Below are positions 1-9,487 of a stretch of 64,000 nucleotides of DNA, one piece after another. How positions within the stretch are numbered: the first letter of the stretch is position 1; each line of letters begins with the position of its first letter. The stretch covers positions 1 through 64,000 of the forward strand of contig JAUHYW010000003.1 of the NCBI GenBank assembly GCA_030426085.1, in the 5' to 3' direction. Origin of the DNA: a bacterium. Its GTDB lineage: Bacteria; Myxococcota_A; Bradymonadia; UBA7976; UBA1532. Both the position numbers and the translations under genes were made by a program. The notes beneath the pieces are model-generated. The model worked only from the letters and a program-made list of their open reading frames with translations. It did no database searches and was not told the origin of the DNA.

Positions 1-317
1 AAGTCGGGGCGGCGGGTCAGCCCGTCGAGCTCGGCGGCCCGGGCGGCGGCCCGCGCCAGCCGCTCGCCGAGGCGGTCGAGGGTCCGGGGGTCGGGCAGCA
101 GCGCGGCGAGCGGCCCGCTGCGCAGCGCGGCGAGGGCGTCGAGCAGCGGCGGGGTCGGGGCCCGGCCGAAGACGAACGGCGCGCACAGCGGCCAGCAGAC
201 GACCAGCAGCGCCCCGTCCATCGCCGTCCGCCGGTCGAGGCCCCGCTTCGCGGCGAGGCCCCCGGCGAGCGCGACCCCCACGGCGAGGTACAGGCCGGCG
301 AGGGCGGCGACCTTCAT
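1..317 (-). CDS. membrane protein, C-terminus cut by window edge
   Basis: The reading frame starts at an ATG that shares bases with the stop of the upstream gene (ATGA at 314-317) and runs off the left edge, so only about the first 105 residues are seen. It opens with a hydrophobic segment (LYLAVGVALAGGLAA, residues 8-22) and has a second one around residues 35-52 (LLVVCWPLCAPFVF). A soluble Leu/Ala/Arg-rich helix follows. No family is recognised. The 4-base overlap implies translation coupled to the next two membrane-protein genes, so the three probably form one operon or complex. Confidence 0.6.
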   Translation of the reverse strand, partial: MKVAALAGLYLAVGVALAGGLAAKRGLDRRTAMDGALLVVCWPLCAPFVFGRAPTPPLLDALAALRSGPLAALLPDPRTLDRLGERLARAAARAAELDGLTRRPD

Positions 318-1171
318 CGCCGGCCCCCGGGCAGCGGGGCCGCCTCGCGGTGGTAGATGCCCCGGGCCGAGTCGTACGAGCCCCACACCGACTCCAGGAA
401 GCTGCCCTCGAGGCTGCGCACGAAGACGACCTCCGGGCTCTGGGGCCGCACGACCCACGGGCGCAGGGTCCACGCCATCTGGCTGCCGACGATCGCGCTG
501 AGCCCGAGGAAGACCAGCCCGGTCAGCCGCCGGCCCTCGCCCCGCCGCAGGAGCGCCCGCCCGAAGAAGAGCAGCCCGCCGAGGCCGCCGACGCCGCAGC
601 AGGCGACGATCATGAGGATGGTGCCGTGGTAGCCGAGCAGCGCCCCGCCGAGCAGCACGACCGGCGCGGTGGCCGCCATGAGCAGGCCGGCGAGGGCCAG
701 CGCGGCGAGCACGCCGGCCAGGTCGCGGCGCAGGTCGCCCCGGCCGCCGACGGCATGGTCCAGCGCGCTGAGCGCGGGGGTGACGAGGCCGGCGGTGAGC
801 AGCAGCACCAAGGGCAGCTTGACCGCGGCGAAGAGCACCTGGAGCCCGCCCCGCTGCCAGCCGATGGCGGCCCCGAGCACGGCGGCCGAGGCGGCGATGG
901 TCAGCACGCAGGTCCGCACGAGGTCGCCCAGCGCCTCGCCCCGGTCGATGCGGTCGAGCACCCGCCGCTGGTCGCGCAGCAGGCCGTCGACGAGGGCCAG
1001 CCCCACCAGCGGGGGCTGGGGTTCGGCGGGGGCCGGGTCGGGGCGGGGTTCGACCGGGCGGGGCGCCGGCTCGGGGCGGGGGGCCGGCTCGGGGCGGGCC
1101 GCGGGCGCGTCGGGGGCGTCGGCGGTCGGCTCGGTGAGCAGGTCGAGGGCGGTCGCGGTGTGGGCGGTCAT
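314..1171 (-). CDS. polytopic membrane protein of unknown function
   Basis: This 285-residue protein has a Pro/Ala/Glu-rich cytoplasmic-type N-terminus (about residues 14-52, with PAPRPEP-type repeats). Five or six hydrophobic segments follow, near residues 87-105, 113-131, 153-180, 185-204 and 215-235, and then a soluble tail of about 50 residues. An AGAAGGAGC ribosome binding site lies 7 bases before the ATG, which supports the start. It resembles Yip1-like multi-pass proteins in general layout only, and no catalytic motif is visible. It is the middle gene of three minus-strand membrane-protein genes. Confidence 0.65.
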   Translation of the reverse strand: MTAHTATALDLLTEPTADAPDAPAARPEPAPRPEPAPRPVEPRPDPAPAEPQPPLVGLALVDGLLRDQRRVLDRIDRGEALGDLVRTCVLTIAASAAVLGAAIGWQRGGLQVLFAAVKLPLVLLLTAGLVTPALSALDHAVGGRGDLRRDLAGVLAALALAGLLMAATAPVVLLGGALLGYHGTILMIVACCGVGGLGGLLFFGRALLRRGEGRRLTGLVFLGLSAIVGSQMAWTLRPWVVRPQSPEVVFVRSLEGSFLESVWGSYDSARGIYHREAAPLPGGRR

Positions 1172-1207
1172 GGCGGGGCTCCTTCTCGGGTCGCGCGGGG
1201 CGCGGGA

Positions 1208-1750
1208 TCAGTCGGAGAGCAGGCTGGCGTAGGCGTAGAGGCCGATGGCGAGGTAGATCACCGACCACCCGAGGTACAGCGCCCGGGTGCGGGCCCGGGC
1301 GTCGTCGGCGAAGATCCGGCGGTAGAGGCCGCGCAGGCCGATGCAGGCGGCGAAGGCCAGCACCAGGCCGCTGAGGACCAGGACCCCCGGGCCGGGGTTG
1401 GTGGCGGCGAGGAAGGCGGCGGCCGGCAGGCAGCCGACGAGCAGCTTGCCCACCGCGCCCAGGGTCCGGGCGAAGGCGACCGCGGTCCGCCGGGGGTCGG
1501 GGGCGACCCCGGTGAAGGCGGCGGCGATGTACAGCGTGGGGCCGCACAGCAGGCTGACCCCGATGATCGCCATCGGCCAGGCGAGCGCGAAGTCGGCCGG
1601 GGCGACGTCGAAGCCCCGCCCGGGGGCGAAGGTGGCGCCGAACGCGGCCCCCATCAGCAGCGGCCCGCCGACGGCCCAGGCGGCGAGGGCGGCGGGGTGA
1701 TCGGGCGCGGCCTCGACCGGGGCGCGGACGGCGGTGGTGACGGTGCTCAT
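1208..1750 (-). CDS. small polytopic membrane protein, unknown function
   Basis: This 180-residue protein has about five hydrophobic segments: AAWAVGGPLLMGAAFG near 24-42, ALAWPMAIIGVSLLC near 58-85, LLVGCLPAAAFLA near 108-125, VLVLSGLVLAFAAC near 130-148, and YLGWSVIYLAIGLYAY near 160-177. The ATG at 1750 has GGAG a few bases upstream. It lies 36 bases upstream of the next minus-strand membrane-protein gene and is probably the first gene of that operon. The 183-base gap to the divergent DUF4139 gene should hold both promoters. No family is recognised. Confidence 0.65.
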   Translation of the reverse strand: MSTVTTAVRAPVEAAPDHPAALAAWAVGGPLLMGAAFGATFAPGRGFDVAPADFALAWPMAIIGVSLLCGPTLYIAAAFTGVAPDPRRTAVAFARTLGAVGKLLVGCLPAAAFLAATNPGPGVLVLSGLVLAFAACIGLRGLYRRIFADDARARTRALYLGWSVIYLAIGLYAYASLLSD

Positions 1751-1933
1751 GGCGGCTCCGGGGGCGGGTGGGTGATGGGCCCAGTGTGCCGGGCGGCCGT
1801 GCGGCGGGCCGGGCGAGCCGATGGAGAGGCCGGGGCGAGAATGTGCCGAACCGGTGCAGGCCGGTCGGGGCCCTTTCGCCGGCCGGCCGGCTGACGCACA
1901 CTGCCCGGGAGGCACACCGAGAGAGGGGGTCGC

Positions 1934-4069
1934 ATGGAGCGGATCATCGACGAGGCGCCGATCACCGCGGTGACCGTGCACCGCCAGGGGGCCACGGTCA
2001 CCCGGCGGGTCGCGGTGCCGGCCGACGACGGGTGGCCCGGGGCGGTGGCGGTCGTGGGGCTGCCCCTGGCCATCCGGGCCCCGACGGTGCGGGTGCGGGT
2101 CGCCGCGGTGCAGGGGGAGGGGCGGGTCATCGCGGGGGACGCCCGGCTGGGGGTCTACGCCCGCCCGCCGGCCGAGACCGTCGAGCCGCCCGCCGCCGCC
2201 GATCTGCGGGCGGCCGAGCGGGCGGTGACCCGCCTCGAGCAGCGCGTGGCCCAGGTGGACGCCGAGCTGGCTCTGGTCGAGCGGGCGGCGATCGAGCCCC
2301 GTCCCGAGCCGCAGCCGGGCAAGGCGCCCCCGCCGTCTCCGATGGGGGCCCGGCTGGCGCTGGTGGGCTTCGTCGACGCGCTGGCCGAGGCCCGCCACGC
2401 CGAGCGGGCCGGGCTGGAGGCCGAGCTGGCCGAGGCCCGGGAGGCGCTGGCCGACGCCCGCGACCGGGCGCTGCGGGCGTCGAGCGCCGAGGAGATCGAC
2501 GGCGGGGCCATCAGCGCCCGGATCGACGTGCCGCTGGAGGTCGAGGGCGGGCCGACGGGGGCCACGCTCGAGCTGAGCTACTTCGTGCCCGGCGCCCGCT
2601 GGGTCCCGGCGTGGCAGGTGCGGCTGGCAGGCGACGGCAGCGCGGCGACCATCGAGATGCGGGCCCACGTCATCCAGAGCAGCGGCGAGGACTGGTCGGG
2701 GGTCGCCCTGCGGCTGTCGACCGCCGAGCCGCTGCGGTTCTCGAGCCTGCCCGAGCTGAAGTCCATCCGCATCGGCAAGGCCCAGGCGGCGCCGCCGACG
2801 ACCCGCGGCTTCCGCCCGCCGCCGACCGGGGCCCGGGCCCTGTTCGGCGACTTCGACCGGGCCCGCCACCGCCTGCGGCCGAGGGCCCCCGGCGCTGCGG
2901 CGCTGCCCGCGCCGGCCGACGCCGCGCTGCCCGGGCTCCCCGAGTGGGACCCGCCGGTGGCGGTGGGCACCGCGTTCGGCGGGGCGGCGTTCGACGACTC
3001 GATGGATCTGGAGGGCGAGGCGCTGATGGAGTCCGCCGCCGCGCCCCCGCCGCCGATGATGGCCCGGGCCGCGCCGGCCCCCCGCGGCGCCCCGCCCCCC
3101 GCGCCCCGCTCGCCGATGCGCAAGCGCAGCCGCTCGTCGGGGGGCCCGCCCAAGGGCGGCGGCGGGCTCGGCGGGCCGCCCGAGGCGGTGCGGGCGGCGG
3201 TGCTCTTCGCCGGCCTTCGCCTGCCCCCGCCCGACAGCGCCGACCGGGGCCGGCTGGCGCCCGAGGATCGCGCGGCCCGCTGGCGGGAGGCCCTGACCGC
3301 CGACGGCCGCCGGCTGCGGGTCGACCCGGTGCTCACCGCCGAGGCCGCCGAGCGGGAGGCCCGGGCGGCGGCCGGGGTGCCGGTGCCCGCGGGCACGACC
3401 CCGGTGGGCAGCCACGCCTTCGACTACGCCTGGACCGCCGCCAGCCCGGTGGACGTGCCGGGGGACGGCGGCTGGCACTCGGTGCCGCTCGGCGAGCGCG
3501 AGCTGCCCTGCGCGCTGCGCTACGTGACCGTGCCCCGCGAGGCGCCCCACGTCTTCCGGCTGGCGACCCTGCACAACCCCGGCCGGGCCCCGCTGCTGCC
3601 CGGCCCGGCCGAGCTGTACGTCGACGGGGCCTACGTGCTGTCGACGACCCTGGTGCACGTGCCCGGCGGCGGCCGCTTCGAACTGGGCCTGGGGGTCGAG
3701 CAGGCCATCCGCTGCGCCCGCAACACCCACTACGAGGAGGCCCGCTCCGACGCCCGGGTGGTGGCGATGGCCGAGCTGCGCCACCGCATCTCGATCGAGC
3801 TGCACAACGGCCTCGGCCGCCCGGCCGACGTCGAGGTGCGCGAGCGGGTGCCCCAGCCGGCCGAGGGGGCCGAGGTGGTCATCGAGGAGCTGCACGTCGA
3901 GCCGCTCTGGGAGGGCTACGACCAGACCGAGCGGGGTCAGCCCATCCTCGGCGGGCGCCGGTGGCGGGTGAGCGTGCCCCCCGGCGGGACCGAGGCGCTG
4001 AAGGCCACCTACGTGGCCAAGATCTATGCCGCCAACGAGCTGGTCGGCGGCAACCGGAGGGAGGCGTGA
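1934..4069 (+). CDS. DUF4139 domain-containing protein (mucoidy inhibitor A-like), first of a tandem pair
   Basis: The 711-residue product has the layout of the DUF4139 / mucoidy-inhibitor A-like family. The N-terminal strand region (ITAVTVHRQGATVTRRVAVP, near 10-30) matches the DUF4140-type start. A coiled coil follows near 75-185, then the beta-rich DUF4139 core with the characteristic YFVPGARWVPAWQVRL and SSGEDWSGVALRLSTAEP stretches (about 215-270) and a C-terminal part ending VPPGGTEALKATYVAKIY. Residues 300-430 are an unusual low-complexity insertion rich in Pro, Ala, Gly and Arg. No signal peptide is seen. Biochemical function of the family is unknown. The start follows an AGAGAGGGGG ribosome binding site. 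The stop overlaps the next gene (TGATG), a paralogue. Confidence 0.85.
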   Translation: MERIIDEAPITAVTVHRQGATVTRRVAVPADDGWPGAVAVVGLPLAIRAPTVRVRVAAVQGEGRVIAGDARLGVYARPPAETVEPPAAADLRAAERAVTRLEQRVAQVDAELALVERAAIEPRPEPQPGKAPPPSPMGARLALVGFVDALAEARHAERAGLEAELAEAREALADARDRALRASSAEEIDGGAISARIDVPLEVEGGPTGATLELSYFVPGARWVPAWQVRLAGDGSAATIEMRAHVIQSSGEDWSGVALRLSTAEPLRFSSLPELKSIRIGKAQAAPPTTRGFRPPPTGARALFGDFDRARHRLRPRAPGAAALPAPADAALPGLPEWDPPVAVGTAFGGAAFDDSMDLEGEALMESAAAPPPPMMARAAPAPRGAPPPAPRSPMRKRSRSSGGPPKGGGGLGGPPEAVRAAVLFAGLRLPPPDSADRGRLAPEDRAARWREALTADGRRLRVDPVLTAEAAEREARAAAGVPVPAGTTPVGSHAFDYAWTAASPVDVPGDGGWHSVPLGERELPCALRYVTVPREAPHVFRLATLHNPGRAPLLPGPAELYVDGAYVLSTTLVHVPGGGRFELGLGVEQAIRCARNTHYEEARSDARVVAMAELRHRISIELHNGLGRPADVEVRERVPQPAEGAEVVIEELHVEPLWEGYDQTERGQPILGGRRWRVSVPPGGTEALKATYVAKIYAANELVGGNRREA

Positions 4070-5664
4070 TGTCGGGTCACGTGAGCTGGCTGGAGGGGCC
4101 CGCCGCCGAGCGGATCGCGCTCGAGGCGCCGGTGACCGGGGTGGTGCTGCTCGAGGATCGGGCGCAGGTGCGCCGGGCGGGCACGATCGCGCTGGAGGCC
4201 GGCCGCAACCGGCTGGTGCTGCGGGGGGTCTCGCCCATCTTGCAGGACCTGTCGCTGCGGGCCGAGGTCGCGGGGGGCAAGGGCGGGGTGCGGGTGGCCG
4301 ACGCCCGGGTCCGCCGGGGGCTGCGCACCGCGCGGGCGGCGAAGCCCGAGGCGGTGCAGGCCCTCGCCGCGGCGGTGCGCGAGGCCAACGCCCGCTTCAC
4401 CGCCGAGGCCCGGGCCGCCGGGCGGGCGCTGGCGATGCACGGCCGGGTCGGCGAGATCGTGGGCCGGGGGGTCGCCGAGCTGCCCCGGGACGTGGCCTGG
4501 GGCCTGGCCGACGGCGACGGCTGGGTGCAGACGTTCGGCCAGCTCTTCGAGCGGGGCCGGGGCGCCGCCGAGCGGGCGGTCGAGCACCGATTCGCCGCCG
4601 AGGACGCGCTGCGCGAGGCCCGGGACGCCGCCGCCCGAGCCCGGGCCGCCGACCGCCCGGACCACCACCTCGAGGCCTTCGTCGAGCTCGATCTGGACGC
4701 CGAGGCGGCGGCCGAGGTCGAGGTGGCGGTGCTCTACACCGTGCCCAACGCGTTGTGGCGCCCGGTGCACCGGGCCCGGCTCGACGGCGACACGCTGCGC
4801 TTCGAGAGCCGGGCGGCGGTCTGGCAGCGCACCGGCGAGGACTGGACCGACGTGCGCTTCGCCGCCTCGACCGCCCGCACCTCGCTGGGCACCACCGCCC
4901 CGCTGCTCGACGACGACCTGCTCACCGCCCGCCGCCGTCATGAGGAGCAGATCACCCTCGCCGCCCGCGAGGTGCAGGTGCAGCGCCTCGGCCCCCAGGG
5001 CGGCCCGCCGCCGAGCAGCGCGGTGGATCTGCCGGGGGTCGACGACGGGGGCGAGGTGCGCCACCTGACGGCCGATCGCCCGGTGACGATCCCGGGGGAC
5101 GGGCGGCCGGTCTTCGTCGAGCTGTCCGGCTTCGAGGCCCCCGCCCGCCGGGATCGGGTGCTGATGGCCGAGGCCGACCCGACGGTGCACCTGCGGGTGC
5201 AGGCCCGCCACGCCGGGCGCCAGCCGGTGCTCGCCGGCCCGGTCGAGCTGGTCCGCGACAGCGGCACGGTGGGCTGGACCGAGACCCTGTACGTGGCGCC
5301 CGGCGCCGAGATGGAGCTGGGCTTCGGCCCCGACGACGCGCTGCGGGCGGTGCGGGCGGTGGACGTCGAAGAGGAGACCGACGACGTCGATCGGTGGACC
5401 CGGCGCACGGTGCGGGTGCGGCTGTACCTGAGCAACCTCGGCGGCGAGGACCGCGCGGTGCGCATCACCGAGCGGGTGCCGGTCTCGGAGGTCGAGCAGG
5501 TGCGGGTCGAGGTGCTCGCCGGCGGGGCCGACGCCGACGGCGCGGCGCAGCAGGCCGACGCCGACGGCATGTGGACCGTCGAGCGCACGGTGCCGGCCGA
5601 CGGCCACTGCGCGGTCGTGCTGCGCTGGCAGATGGCGACCGCGCCCGGCGTGCAGGGGGTTTGA
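4069..5664 (+). CDS. DUF4139 domain-containing protein, second of the tandem pair
   Basis: The 531-residue product is a shorter paralogue of the preceding gene and is translationally coupled to it by TGATG. It shows the same order: N-terminal strands (APVTGVVLLEDRAQVRRAG), a helical coiled-coil middle (about 95-215), and the core signature LYTVPNALWRPVHRARL with RTGEDWTDVRFAAS at about 220-270. The C-terminal beta region contains WTRRTVRVRLYLSNLGG and ERVPVSEVEQVRVEV. It lacks the long low-complexity insert of its neighbour. The two proteins may work as a heteromer, which is an inference from coupling and paralogy. No export signal is seen. Confidence 0.83.
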   Translation: MSGHVSWLEGPAAERIALEAPVTGVVLLEDRAQVRRAGTIALEAGRNRLVLRGVSPILQDLSLRAEVAGGKGGVRVADARVRRGLRTARAAKPEAVQALAAAVREANARFTAEARAAGRALAMHGRVGEIVGRGVAELPRDVAWGLADGDGWVQTFGQLFERGRGAAERAVEHRFAAEDALREARDAAARARAADRPDHHLEAFVELDLDAEAAAEVEVAVLYTVPNALWRPVHRARLDGDTLRFESRAAVWQRTGEDWTDVRFAASTARTSLGTTAPLLDDDLLTARRRHEEQITLAAREVQVQRLGPQGGPPPSSAVDLPGVDDGGEVRHLTADRPVTIPGDGRPVFVELSGFEAPARRDRVLMAEADPTVHLRVQARHAGRQPVLAGPVELVRDSGTVGWTETLYVAPGAEMELGFGPDDALRAVRAVDVEEETDDVDRWTRRTVRVRLYLSNLGGEDRAVRITERVPVSEVEQVRVEVLAGGADADGAAQQADADGMWTVERTVPADGHCAVVLRWQMATAPGVQGV

Positions 5665-5770
5665 CGGGGCACCCTGCCCCACCGCGGGCGGCGCCCGTCG
5701 CGCCATTCGCCGCCGCCGGCCTCGATCGGGCGCCTCGGAGGCGGCACGGGCTTCGCAAAGCGTGTGGCGC

Positions 5771-7546
5771 ATGTCACTCGCGCCGCTGCTCTGCTTCGTC
5801 CTCGCCGCCCCCGGTCTGCCGACCGGCTCGTCCTCCTCCAACCCGTCGCCCCGGAGCCACCGCGACAGCGTCGACCCGCTCGACGTGCTCGAGTCGGGCG
5901 GGGCGTGGCTGGTCGACGCCATCACCCCCGAGCGCGACCGCCCCCGCAGCGACGCCCGGTGGGACAGCCGGGAGAGCCCGCGCCACGCGGTGATGACCTT
6001 CATGGCCGGCATGCGCCGCATCGAGGAGGGCCGCGGCGGCTGGCCCCGGGTGGTCAGGACCCTGCCCCCCGATCGCGGCGAGGCCCGGGCCGAGGCGGCG
6101 GCGCTGTACGACGCGCTGCTGCGGCTCTCGCCCATCGAGCCGATCGACCTGCCCGCGGCCGACGGTCTGGCCGACGGGCAGACCCGCTACGAGCTGTTCC
6201 CCCGGGGCATCGACCACGACTGGATCTGGACCGCCCTCGACGGCGCGCCCGACGGGCGGGTGGTGCTGCTCGCCGACGGCGAGGGCTGGCGGTTCTCCCC
6301 GGCGACCCTCGACGGCGCCGGCCGCTTGGCGGCGTCGCTGGCCCCCATCGCCCCGTGGTACGAGGCCGAGCGGCGGCGGGCCCTGTTCGTCGACGTGCTG
6401 CGCCCCACGGTGCACGAGACCCCGTGGTGGGCCTGGCTGGTGGCGTCGGGCATCCTGGCGCTCGGGGTCGGCGTCGGCTGGTACGGCCGCCGCCGGCTCC
6501 AGCGCATCGAGCTGAAGCGGGGCGCGGTCGACACCGCGGTGCACGCCCTGGGCACGCCGCTGCTGCTGCTCGGGCTGACCCTGGCGACGACCCTCGCCTC
6601 GCTCTTCCTGCACTTCGGCCCGGTGCTCTCCGACCTGCGGTGGGCGGTGGTGCGCATGCTGGGGCTGCTGACGGTGGTGTGGCTGCTCTTCGGGCTGGCC
6701 GACCTGGGCACGCTGGCCTACCGGGCGTGGTTCGGCGAGGACAACCCGTACCACGCGATGGCGCTGACGGTGGTCCGCCGACTGCTGCGCATCGTCGTCT
6801 TCGTGCTGGTGCTGCTCTTCGTGCTGGAGAACGTCTTCGACTTCCGGGTCGGGGCCCTGCTCGGCTCGCTGGGCCTCGCCGGGCTGGCGCTGTCGCTGGC
6901 CGGCAAGGACGCCGCCAAGAACCTCTTCGGCGCGCTGGTGGTGTTCTTCACCCGGCCGTTCGTCGTCGACGACTGGATCGAGTTCGAGGGCTACCTGGGC
7001 ATCGTCGAGGATGTCGGGGTGCAGGCCACCCGGCTGCGGCTGCTCAGCGGCGAGCTGGTCACAGTGCCCAACATGAAGTTCGTCGACCGCCCGGTGGAGA
7101 ACCTCAGCCGGCGCCGCGAGATCCGGCGCAAGATGTCGATCGCGGTGCCCTACGGCACCTCACCCGCGCAGCTCGACGCGGCCCTCGAAGCGGTGCGGGG
7201 GGTGCTGCGCGACGAGCAGATCGCGGGCGACGGCTGCTTCGACCTCGACGCCCGCCCGCCCGAGGTGGCCCTCGTCGAGATCGAGGCGGACCACCTCGAG
7301 ATCCGGGCCTACTACTGGTACCAGATGGGGGAGGCGGGGCAGACCCAGCGGGATGTGCCCCGGGGCTGGTACACCTATCTGCATCACTGCACGGCGGTGA
7401 ACCGGGCCCTCGTGCGGGCGTTCGACGAGATCGGGCTCGACTTCGCCTTCCCCACCCGGACCCTGCACCTGACCGGGCACGCCCGGGGGCTGTCGGTGGC
7501 GGTGCGGGACGGGGCGGGCGAGCCGGCCGAAGAGCCGGCCGGCTGA
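5771..7546 (+). CDS. MscS-family mechanosensitive ion channel with exported N-terminal domain
   Basis: From the ATG chosen here the product is 591 residues. A GTG 9 bases upstream is an alternative. A signal-peptide-like start (MSLAPLLCFVLAAPGLP) leads into a soluble domain of about 200 residues, followed by four hydrophobic segments near 218-238, 258-280, 293-315 and 338-358. The pore helix and vestibule have classic MscS residues: GSLGLAGLALSLAGKDAAKN, then VVDDWIEFEGYLGIVEDVGV and GELVTVPNMKFVDRPVENLS. The C-terminal alpha/beta domain follows. Such channels release solutes on osmotic downshift. The large extracytoplasmic domain makes it longer than E. coli MscS (286 residues), like the bigger members of the family. 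It ends three bases before the convergent Cys-repeat gene. Confidence 0.92.
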   Translation: MSLAPLLCFVLAAPGLPTGSSSSNPSPRSHRDSVDPLDVLESGGAWLVDAITPERDRPRSDARWDSRESPRHAVMTFMAGMRRIEEGRGGWPRVVRTLPPDRGEARAEAAALYDALLRLSPIEPIDLPAADGLADGQTRYELFPRGIDHDWIWTALDGAPDGRVVLLADGEGWRFSPATLDGAGRLAASLAPIAPWYEAERRRALFVDVLRPTVHETPWWAWLVASGILALGVGVGWYGRRRLQRIELKRGAVDTAVHALGTPLLLLGLTLATTLASLFLHFGPVLSDLRWAVVRMLGLLTVVWLLFGLADLGTLAYRAWFGEDNPYHAMALTVVRRLLRIVVFVLVLLFVLENVFDFRVGALLGSLGLAGLALSLAGKDAAKNLFGALVVFFTRPFVVDDWIEFEGYLGIVEDVGVQATRLRLLSGELVTVPNMKFVDRPVENLSRRREIRRKMSIAVPYGTSPAQLDAALEAVRGVLRDEQIAGDGCFDLDARPPEVALVEIEADHLEIRAYYWYQMGEAGQTQRDVPRGWYTYLHHCTAVNRALVRAFDEIGLDFAFPTRTLHLTGHARGLSVAVRDGAGEPAEEPAG

Positions 7547-7549
7547 GGC

Positions 7550-9412
7550 TCAGGGGCGCACGCCATCGGGGGAGACGCACCGCCGGCAGTCGGCGTCGCA
7601 GCGCAGGTCGCCCTGGCACTGGTCGACGCAGACCCCGTCGGGGCCCCGGTTGCACTCGGGGGCGTAGCACCGCTGGCAGTCGACGTCGCACACCGTGCCC
7701 GCCGGGCAGTTGTCGGCGCAGACCCCGTCCTCGCCCACGCTGCACGGGGGCGGCGCCTCGACGCAGGCCCCGCAGTCGCCGTCGCACACCTGGCCCGCCG
7801 GGCAGTCGTCCCGGCAGACCCCGTCGTCGTTCCAGCAGGCCCGGGGCACGCAGGCCCCGCAGTCGCCGTCGCACTGCTGGTCGGCGGGGCACTGATCGAC
7901 GCAGACCCCGTCGCCGCCCCGGCTGCACGGGGCCTCGGCGTCGGGCACGCACCCGGTGCAGGTCTGCTCGTCGCAGGTGCTGCGGGCCGGGCAGTTGGAG
8001 GTGCACAGGAACTCCTCCGGCCCGCCGATCTGGACCCGCAGGCAGTCGTCGGGCTCGGGCACGCAGCGGCGGCACGCGGCCTCGCACACCTCGCCCTCGG
8101 GGCACTGGTCGAGGCAGATGTCGTCCAGCACGTTGCACTGCGCCGGCACGCAGCCCCCGCAGTCCTCGTTGCACACCAGCCCCGGCGGGCAGGTGTCCTC
8201 GCAGACGCCCTCGGCGAGCACGCAGCGGGGCTCTTCGGGCACGCACACCGCGCAGTCCTGGTCGCACACCGCGCCCTCGGGGCAGCGGTCGAGGCACACC
8301 CCGTCGTCGCCCTCACCCTCGCGGTCGCAAGGGATCGGCTCGCAGATCGCGCAGTCCATATCGCACACCGAGCCGAGCGGGCAGCGGTCGAGGCACACCC
8401 CGGCGTCGTCGAGCTGGCACGGGATGAACTCCTCCTCGCAGGCGTCGCAGCCCTCGTTGCACACGAAGCCGTCGGGGCAGTCGTCCCGGCAGACCCCGCC
8501 CTCGAGGGCGCACAGGTCGGGCTCGAATACGCAGCCCTCGCAGTCCTCGCGGCATTGGAACCCGGGCAGGCACTCGTCGTAGCACCGGTCGCCGGCGAGC
8601 AGGCAGCCGCCGTCGGGCGGGATGGGATCGGGGTTGTCGGGCATGCAGTCGGTGCACGACTCGTCACACGCGCTGCCCCGGGGGCAGGGGTCGACGCACA
8701 TCATCGACAGCTCGTCGGGCTCGCAGGACACCACCTCGCAGGCGTCGCACGCCTCGTTGCAGCTCTGGGCCTGGGGGCACGCCTCGAAGCAGATGCGGGA
8801 GTCGAGGGTCAGCCCGCAGCCGTTGGGCGGGGGCGGCACGCAGCCCCGGCAGGCCACGTCGCAGATGAGGCCCCCGGCGCAGTCGTCGATGCACAGGTCG
8901 AACTGCCCGTCCCCGTCGTCGTCGATCCGGCGGCAGGGGAAGTCGGGCAGCGGCTCGCAGCCGTCGCAGAACGCGTTGCACCGCTCGCCGGCCAGGCAGG
9001 TGTCCTCGCAGACCCCGTCGACCATCGCGCAGCCGGGGGGATCGATGCACTCGCGGCAATAGGGATCACACTGCTGGCCCTCGGGGCACTCGTCGACGCA
9101 GACCCCGCCCTCGCCCCGGCACGGCGGGGGCGGCGGCTCCATGTCGCCGTCGGGTGGGGGCACGTCGGCGTCGCCCATGTCCGGCGGCGGGATGGGCTGC
9201 TCGTCGGGCAGGGGCATGTCGGGGATCGGATCCATGTCCCGGGCCCGGGCGTCGGGCCGGGCGTCGGTCCGGTCGCCGCCGACGCTGCCGTCGCCCACGT
9301 CGGCCAGATCCGGCACCGCGTCGCTGCGGGATCCGGTGTTGTCGTCGCACGCGGCGCCGACCGTGAACAACAGTCCGGCCAGCGCGCACACGCGCATCGC
9401 TGATCGCTGCAT
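7550..9412 (-). CDS. lipoprotein with sixteen six-cysteine repeats
   Basis: I place the start at the ATG at 9412 because GAGGG lies just upstream and it gives a clean lipoprotein signal (MRVCALAGLLFTVGAAC). An in-frame ATG at 9460 would add 16 residues. After the lipobox comes an Asp/Pro-rich linker of about 80 residues. Sixteen tandem repeats of roughly 30 residues then fill the rest. Each has six cysteines in the pattern C-x(5-12)-C-x3-C-x5-C-x3-C-x2-C, often read as GVCxDxCPxGxVCDxDCxxC. The acidic, disulfide-rich design suggests a rigid surface or periplasmic rod, possibly metal-binding or adhesive; function is unknown. A second Cys-rich lipoprotein gene lies 75 bases upstream on the same strand. 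Confidence 0.8.
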   Translation of the reverse strand: MQRSAMRVCALAGLLFTVGAACDDNTGSRSDAVPDLADVGDGSVGGDRTDARPDARARDMDPIPDMPLPDEQPIPPPDMGDADVPPPDGDMEPPPPPCRGEGGVCVDECPEGQQCDPYCRECIDPPGCAMVDGVCEDTCLAGERCNAFCDGCEPLPDFPCRRIDDDGDGQFDLCIDDCAGGLICDVACRGCVPPPPNGCGLTLDSRICFEACPQAQSCNEACDACEVVSCEPDELSMMCVDPCPRGSACDESCTDCMPDNPDPIPPDGGCLLAGDRCYDECLPGFQCREDCEGCVFEPDLCALEGGVCRDDCPDGFVCNEGCDACEEEFIPCQLDDAGVCLDRCPLGSVCDMDCAICEPIPCDREGEGDDGVCLDRCPEGAVCDQDCAVCVPEEPRCVLAEGVCEDTCPPGLVCNEDCGGCVPAQCNVLDDICLDQCPEGEVCEAACRRCVPEPDDCLRVQIGGPEEFLCTSNCPARSTCDEQTCTGCVPDAEAPCSRGGDGVCVDQCPADQQCDGDCGACVPRACWNDDGVCRDDCPAGQVCDGDCGACVEAPPPCSVGEDGVCADNCPAGTVCDVDCQRCYAPECNRGPDGVCVDQCQGDLRCDADCRRCVSPDGVRP

Positions 9413-9487
9413 GATGCCCTCGTTTCGGCGCCTGCGCGCCTGCTCCCCTTGGGTGTTCATGCCCCGCGTTGTGCCACGAACCCCCGG

